The position numbers and the translations under genes were made by a program. This document shows positions 39,534 to 42,098 of a stretch of 42,098 bases of DNA, piece after piece (position 1 is the first letter of the stretch; every line of letters starts with the position of its first letter). Source of the stretch: Lindgomyces ingoldianus (lineage: Eukaryota > Ascomycota > Dothideomycetes > Pleosporales > Lindgomycetaceae); contig NW_022985241.1 in assembly GCF_010093535.1 (NCBI RefSeq), forward strand, positions 64,806-106,903, written 5' to 3'. Below the pieces are notes generated by a model. It saw only the letters and a program-made list of their open reading frames with translations, was not told the DNA's origin and searched no databases.

Positions 39534-41264
39534 ATGTCCCGAGGGTTTGAAAGGCTTCCCTCTATCGATGCCGATGAACCTCGATACTATGGAAGTTCGT
39601 CTATAGACATGGCGGAGGAGAGACTGTCATACGATCAGTATCGCCATCGACGAATGACAGATAGCTCATCAAACGCGTCACTTGTGACCGGCAAGCCCAA
39701 TACGCCAAAGGGGACTAAGGACGACGAGCACAAGTCAGCACCCCTCGGTAAATCAGTCAAGCAGTACTCGACGCTAGTCTGGTGGATGCTGGGCTTGTCT
39801 ATCGCCATCCTGTACAGTGGCTACGATTCTGTCATTCTTGGAACACTCAACGCTGTGGACGCGTATCAGCGCGACTGGGGAGAGTGGATGTTTAACGATG
39901 ACCCGAAGCCAGAGAAGGCGAAATGGGAATGGACCATTCCAGCGTTATGGCTCTCGCTTTGGGATGGAATAGGCCCGCTTGGTCAGATAGCCGGAACCGC
40001 ACTCGGGGGCTGGCTTGTAGATCGAAGGGGTCGAAGGTTCTGCCTTATGGTGGGTAGCACTATCGGTATAGTCGCTATCCTAGAACTATTTTTCTCAAAC
40101 AGGCCCGCGGACAAGGAGTGGAGGCGCATCATGCTCCTCATAGGCAAGGTCCTCCAAGGCTTTGGGCTTGGAATCATCAAGATTGGGACTATTACATACA
40201 TGTCCGAAGTCACTCCTACAAAGCTGAAGGGTCCGATCATGTCTTTGATTCCCACCTTCACTCTTTTCGGGCAGTTTATCGGTGCCATCATCATTTATGT
40301 TGTCTCGGAAGATTTGAATCCCCGATCATACCTGATCGCTCTAGGATCTCAATGGGCAGTCGCCATTCCACCTTTCATAATGGCTTTCATCTTGCCCGAG
40401 TCCCCGGCTTACCTGCTCCTCAAGAATGATAAGAGCGGCGCTCTCACATCATTCAGGCGGCTCTTGGGCCCTAAGAATGATGCCAAGGCAGCGGTTGACA
40501 TAATGGAACACACCATTGAAGAGGAGGCCAGGAATGCGGTCAGCGCTACGTATTGGGACTGCTTCAACGCCGCTAATCGCCGCCGGACCTTAATCGTTAT
40601 GTTCGCAGGCTGTATCGAGTTCTTCTTTGGTCTATCGCTCCTATCATCCGTCAGCTATTTCCTCCAGCAAATGGATATGGAAAGCGGTAAAAGTATCCTT
40701 TTCCTGATCGGCGGAATTTTCATTGGTACCCTCGCCAATCTCGGTTCGTCCTGGACCATCAGTCACTTTGGACGTAGACAGCTGGTCACGACCTCGTTTC
40801 TCATCGCTGCCGGGCTGTGGGGTGTCATGGGTTTTGCAGGAATCAAACAGTTCCCTTGGACAGCTTGGCTCGCGGGAGGACTCTGCACAGCGATCATCAT
40901 TGTCTGCGGTCTTGGGTGCTGGCCCGCATCCTACGCTATCCTTGGAGAGACGAGTTCTCTTCGTCTGCGCTCCAAGACTATGTCCCTTGGAAGCTTGATG
41001 AATAACCTGACTGGCATCCTGGCAAACTTCGTGCAGCCTTTCCTCTATAATCCGGATGCCTTAGACTTGGGCGCGAAAACCGGTTTCGCGTTTGCAGGAT
41101 TAAGTCTGGTTGGCGCGACTTTCACGTATTTGTTTGTCCCGGAGCTGAAGGGGAGGAGTGCGCTTGAGATTGACAACTTCTTTGCGAAGGGAGTTCGGGC
41201 AATCGGGTCCACGAAATGGCGAGATACGCATGAGGAAGTACCGTTAGATGATACTAGATCGTAG
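39534..41264 (+). CDS. MFS sugar transporter (sugar porter family), 576 aa
   Basis: Single-exon gene for a plasma-membrane proton-coupled sugar transporter of the major facilitator superfamily, closest in layout to fungal hexose/maltose permeases; the substrate cannot be fixed from sequence. A hydrophilic N-terminus of about 80 residues precedes 12 predicted membrane segments (about 81-101, 133-157, 168-188, 200-219, 235-256, 267-287, 352-375, 386-404, 417-437, 443-467, 484-503, 515-535). Signature motifs: DRRGRR (163-168) between segments 2 and 3; PESPAYLL (288-295, usual form PESPRWL) after segment 6; HFGRR (411-415) between 8 and 9; ETSSLRLRSK (472-481); and VPELKGRSALEID (535-547), a variant of PETKGRS. 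The central loop lies at about 289-351. Length is usual for fungal maltose-type permeases. The ATG at 39534 is the first in frame, in good context. Codon use is host-like and no RIP damage is seen. It is the first intact gene beside the repeat block. Confidence 0.93.
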   Translation: MSRGFERLPSIDADEPRYYGSSSIDMAEERLSYDQYRHRRMTDSSSNASLVTGKPNTPKGTKDDEHKSAPLGKSVKQYSTLVWWMLGLSIAILYSGYDSVILGTLNAVDAYQRDWGEWMFNDDPKPEKAKWEWTIPALWLSLWDGIGPLGQIAGTALGGWLVDRRGRRFCLMVGSTIGIVAILELFFSNRPADKEWRRIMLLIGKVLQGFGLGIIKIGTITYMSEVTPTKLKGPIMSLIPTFTLFGQFIGAIIIYVVSEDLNPRSYLIALGSQWAVAIPPFIMAFILPESPAYLLLKNDKSGALTSFRRLLGPKNDAKAAVDIMEHTIEEEARNAVSATYWDCFNAANRRRTLIVMFAGCIEFFFGLSLLSSVSYFLQQMDMESGKSILFLIGGIFIGTLANLGSSWTISHFGRRQLVTTSFLIAAGLWGVMGFAGIKQFPWTAWLAGGLCTAIIIVCGLGCWPASYAILGETSSLRLRSKTMSLGSLMNNLTGILANFVQPFLYNPDALDLGAKTGFAFAGLSLVGATFTYLFVPELKGRSALEIDNFFAKGVRAIGSTKWRDTHEEVPLDDTRS

Positions 41265-41525
41265 ATTCCACTTTTATGTTGTATGGGACTTGGTAGTGGT
41301 TAGAATGAAGAGGAAATCGATCGGAAAACAGATAAATTACTATATATACACTTCGAAACCTAACCGTTGTAGGCAGTGTCACTTTCAATCATGCTCCACG
41401 ATGTTCCTAATCATCTACCTACCTGTCCTTTATGACCTTCAGTAGAATCATCATCTAAAGCAACTAACATATATCCTTCCCAGTCCCTGTCCGCTAGGCC
41501 TCCGCCGTCCGAGCCACGGCATCGT
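41265..41525. other. 3' flank of the transporter gene
   Basis: AT-richer for about 80 bp after the stop, with gataaattactatatatac at 41330 as a possible polyadenylation region. No terminator motif can be defined in a fungus from sequence alone. The 65-codon frame at 41248-41445 overlaps the transporter end and is not supported. Confidence 0.4.
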
Positions 41526-41738
41526 CTACAGTTCTACTCCATTCTCTATCCCAAATCTCTCCATAGCCGGCTTTCTAATATTTCCCTTGCCTGCATCCAT
41601 GGCCACAGCCACCTCGAACCAGCCTGTTTTCGTTAGGTTCCACTTGGATCCGACCAGTATTGTGCCCGGGAGGTCGATTCCAGCCATTCCGCTATCGTGT
41701 GCTAGGATGAGTCTTCCTTGTCCTTGCCTATTAATAAC
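41526..41738 (-). pseudogene. Exon-like fragment of an unidentified gene
   Basis: On the minus strand an open frame runs about 70 codons to TAG (41526-41528): RQGQGRLILAHDSGMAGIDL, then PGTILVGSKWNLTKTGWFEV, then AVAMDAGKGNIRKPAMERFG, ending IENGVEL. Codon use looks host-like. It has no start codon; just upstream (at about 41728) is ttattaatag, a plausible 3' splice site with gctaag as branch region. It could therefore be the last exon of a gene whose earlier exons lie to the right, or a truncated remnant. The sequence to the right (to 42098) shows no frame that clearly continues it. Family not recognised. Confidence 0.45.
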
Positions 41739-42098
41739 TTAGCCATGCTGCCACTGCCCCTCGCCCACCACGCGCAAAACCCGTAGATTGTAGCTCCAGC
41801 AAGTCTCATGACTCCATCCATGTGTCGCACGTGTCTCACGCGATATCATACCCATGTACTGCACTATTCACTCATTAGGCATAGCTCCTATCTCGTACAG
41901 TATATAGTCAGCTTAGAGCTCTATCGAGCTCCTCAGACCTTACAATACACTCATTCCACCTTGTTTGGATCTCGATCCCTTGTCGAGTCGTTTGCCATAT
42001 GTCCCCTCCTCAGCTCATGCAAGAGTTATGAGCCCGGAGTCGCGCTCCTGACTAGTCCTCTAGTCACCACTGCACAGTTAGCTTTTGCATCTAGCTTC
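41739..42098. other. Host-like sequence, no gene identified
   Basis: Normal composition, many stops in all frames. gtatgat near 41845 (minus strand) could be a 5' splice site for the fragment on its left, but the flanking sequence does not read as an exon. Confidence 0.4.

Noticed and set aside
38900..39550. Frames of 88-110 codons upstream of the transporter
   Set aside because: They overlap each other in different frames and extend into the leader of the transporter; no domain and no consistent codon bias.

Overview
This window looks like a repeat-rich, AT-rich compartment of a filamentous ascomycete (Pezizomycotina) genome, joined at about position 37,330 to ordinary gene-bearing sequence. 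The evidence is threefold. Transposon relics throughout the first 37 kb carry C-to-T and G-to-A damage that has turned CpA/TpG into TpA, the signature of repeat-induced point mutation (RIP). The element types are fungal: Fot1/pogo, hAT, and Ty1/copia with half-tRNA priming. The one intact gene is an intronless, fungal-type sugar-porter gene. I cannot name the species.

Layout. 1-9,606: a minus-strand Ty1/copia relic (Copia-1 family) flanked by inverted copies of a 72-bp end sequence (Rep-X end). It is broken by three pogo elements: Pogo-A1 and Pogo-B1/B2. B1 carries a solo LTR and B2 carries a 423-bp TRIM (terminal-repeat retrotransposon in miniature). 9,607-12,180: Rep-X with a complete-ended hAT element (perfect 8-bp target duplication). 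12,181-15,753: LTR-Y copy with Pogo-A2 inside it, a Pogo-B fragment, a 10-bp tandem array and an old LTR, ending in a 90-N gap. 15,844-19,359: a second Rep-X copy, a Copia-1 gag half with its LTR, and a Pogo-B fragment. 19,360-22,130: Copia-1 fragment with a solo LTR-Y, a palindromic Pogo-B derivative, and a Pogo-B fragment with a second TRIM. 22,131-37,000: a third Rep-X copy holding a Pogo-C relic, a solo LTR and a 13-kb nest. In that nest a complete-ended minus-strand Copia-2 (23,838-36,867) contains a complete-ended plus-strand Copia-1 (28,899-35,099). 37,346-42,098: GC-richer host sequence with a decayed protein-coding gene (37,844-38,504), the intact MFS sugar transporter (39,534-41,264) and a minus-strand exon-like fragment (41,526-41,738).

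No transposon ORF in the window is intact, so mobilisation could only come from elsewhere. Boundaries were set from terminal repeats, target-site duplications and, in several cases, an uninterrupted copy of the target elsewhere in this same window. Short elements (solo LTRs, TRIM1, LTR-Y) and the hAT C-terminal end keep normal base composition and show up as GC islands, as expected if RIP ignores short duplications.

The most interesting items are the TRIM pair, with copia-type primer and polypurine signals plus a tRNA-like A/B-box core; its shared end signals with Copia-2, which suggest a parasite and its helper; the half-kilobase palindromic Pogo-B element; and Rep-X, an element I could not classify.
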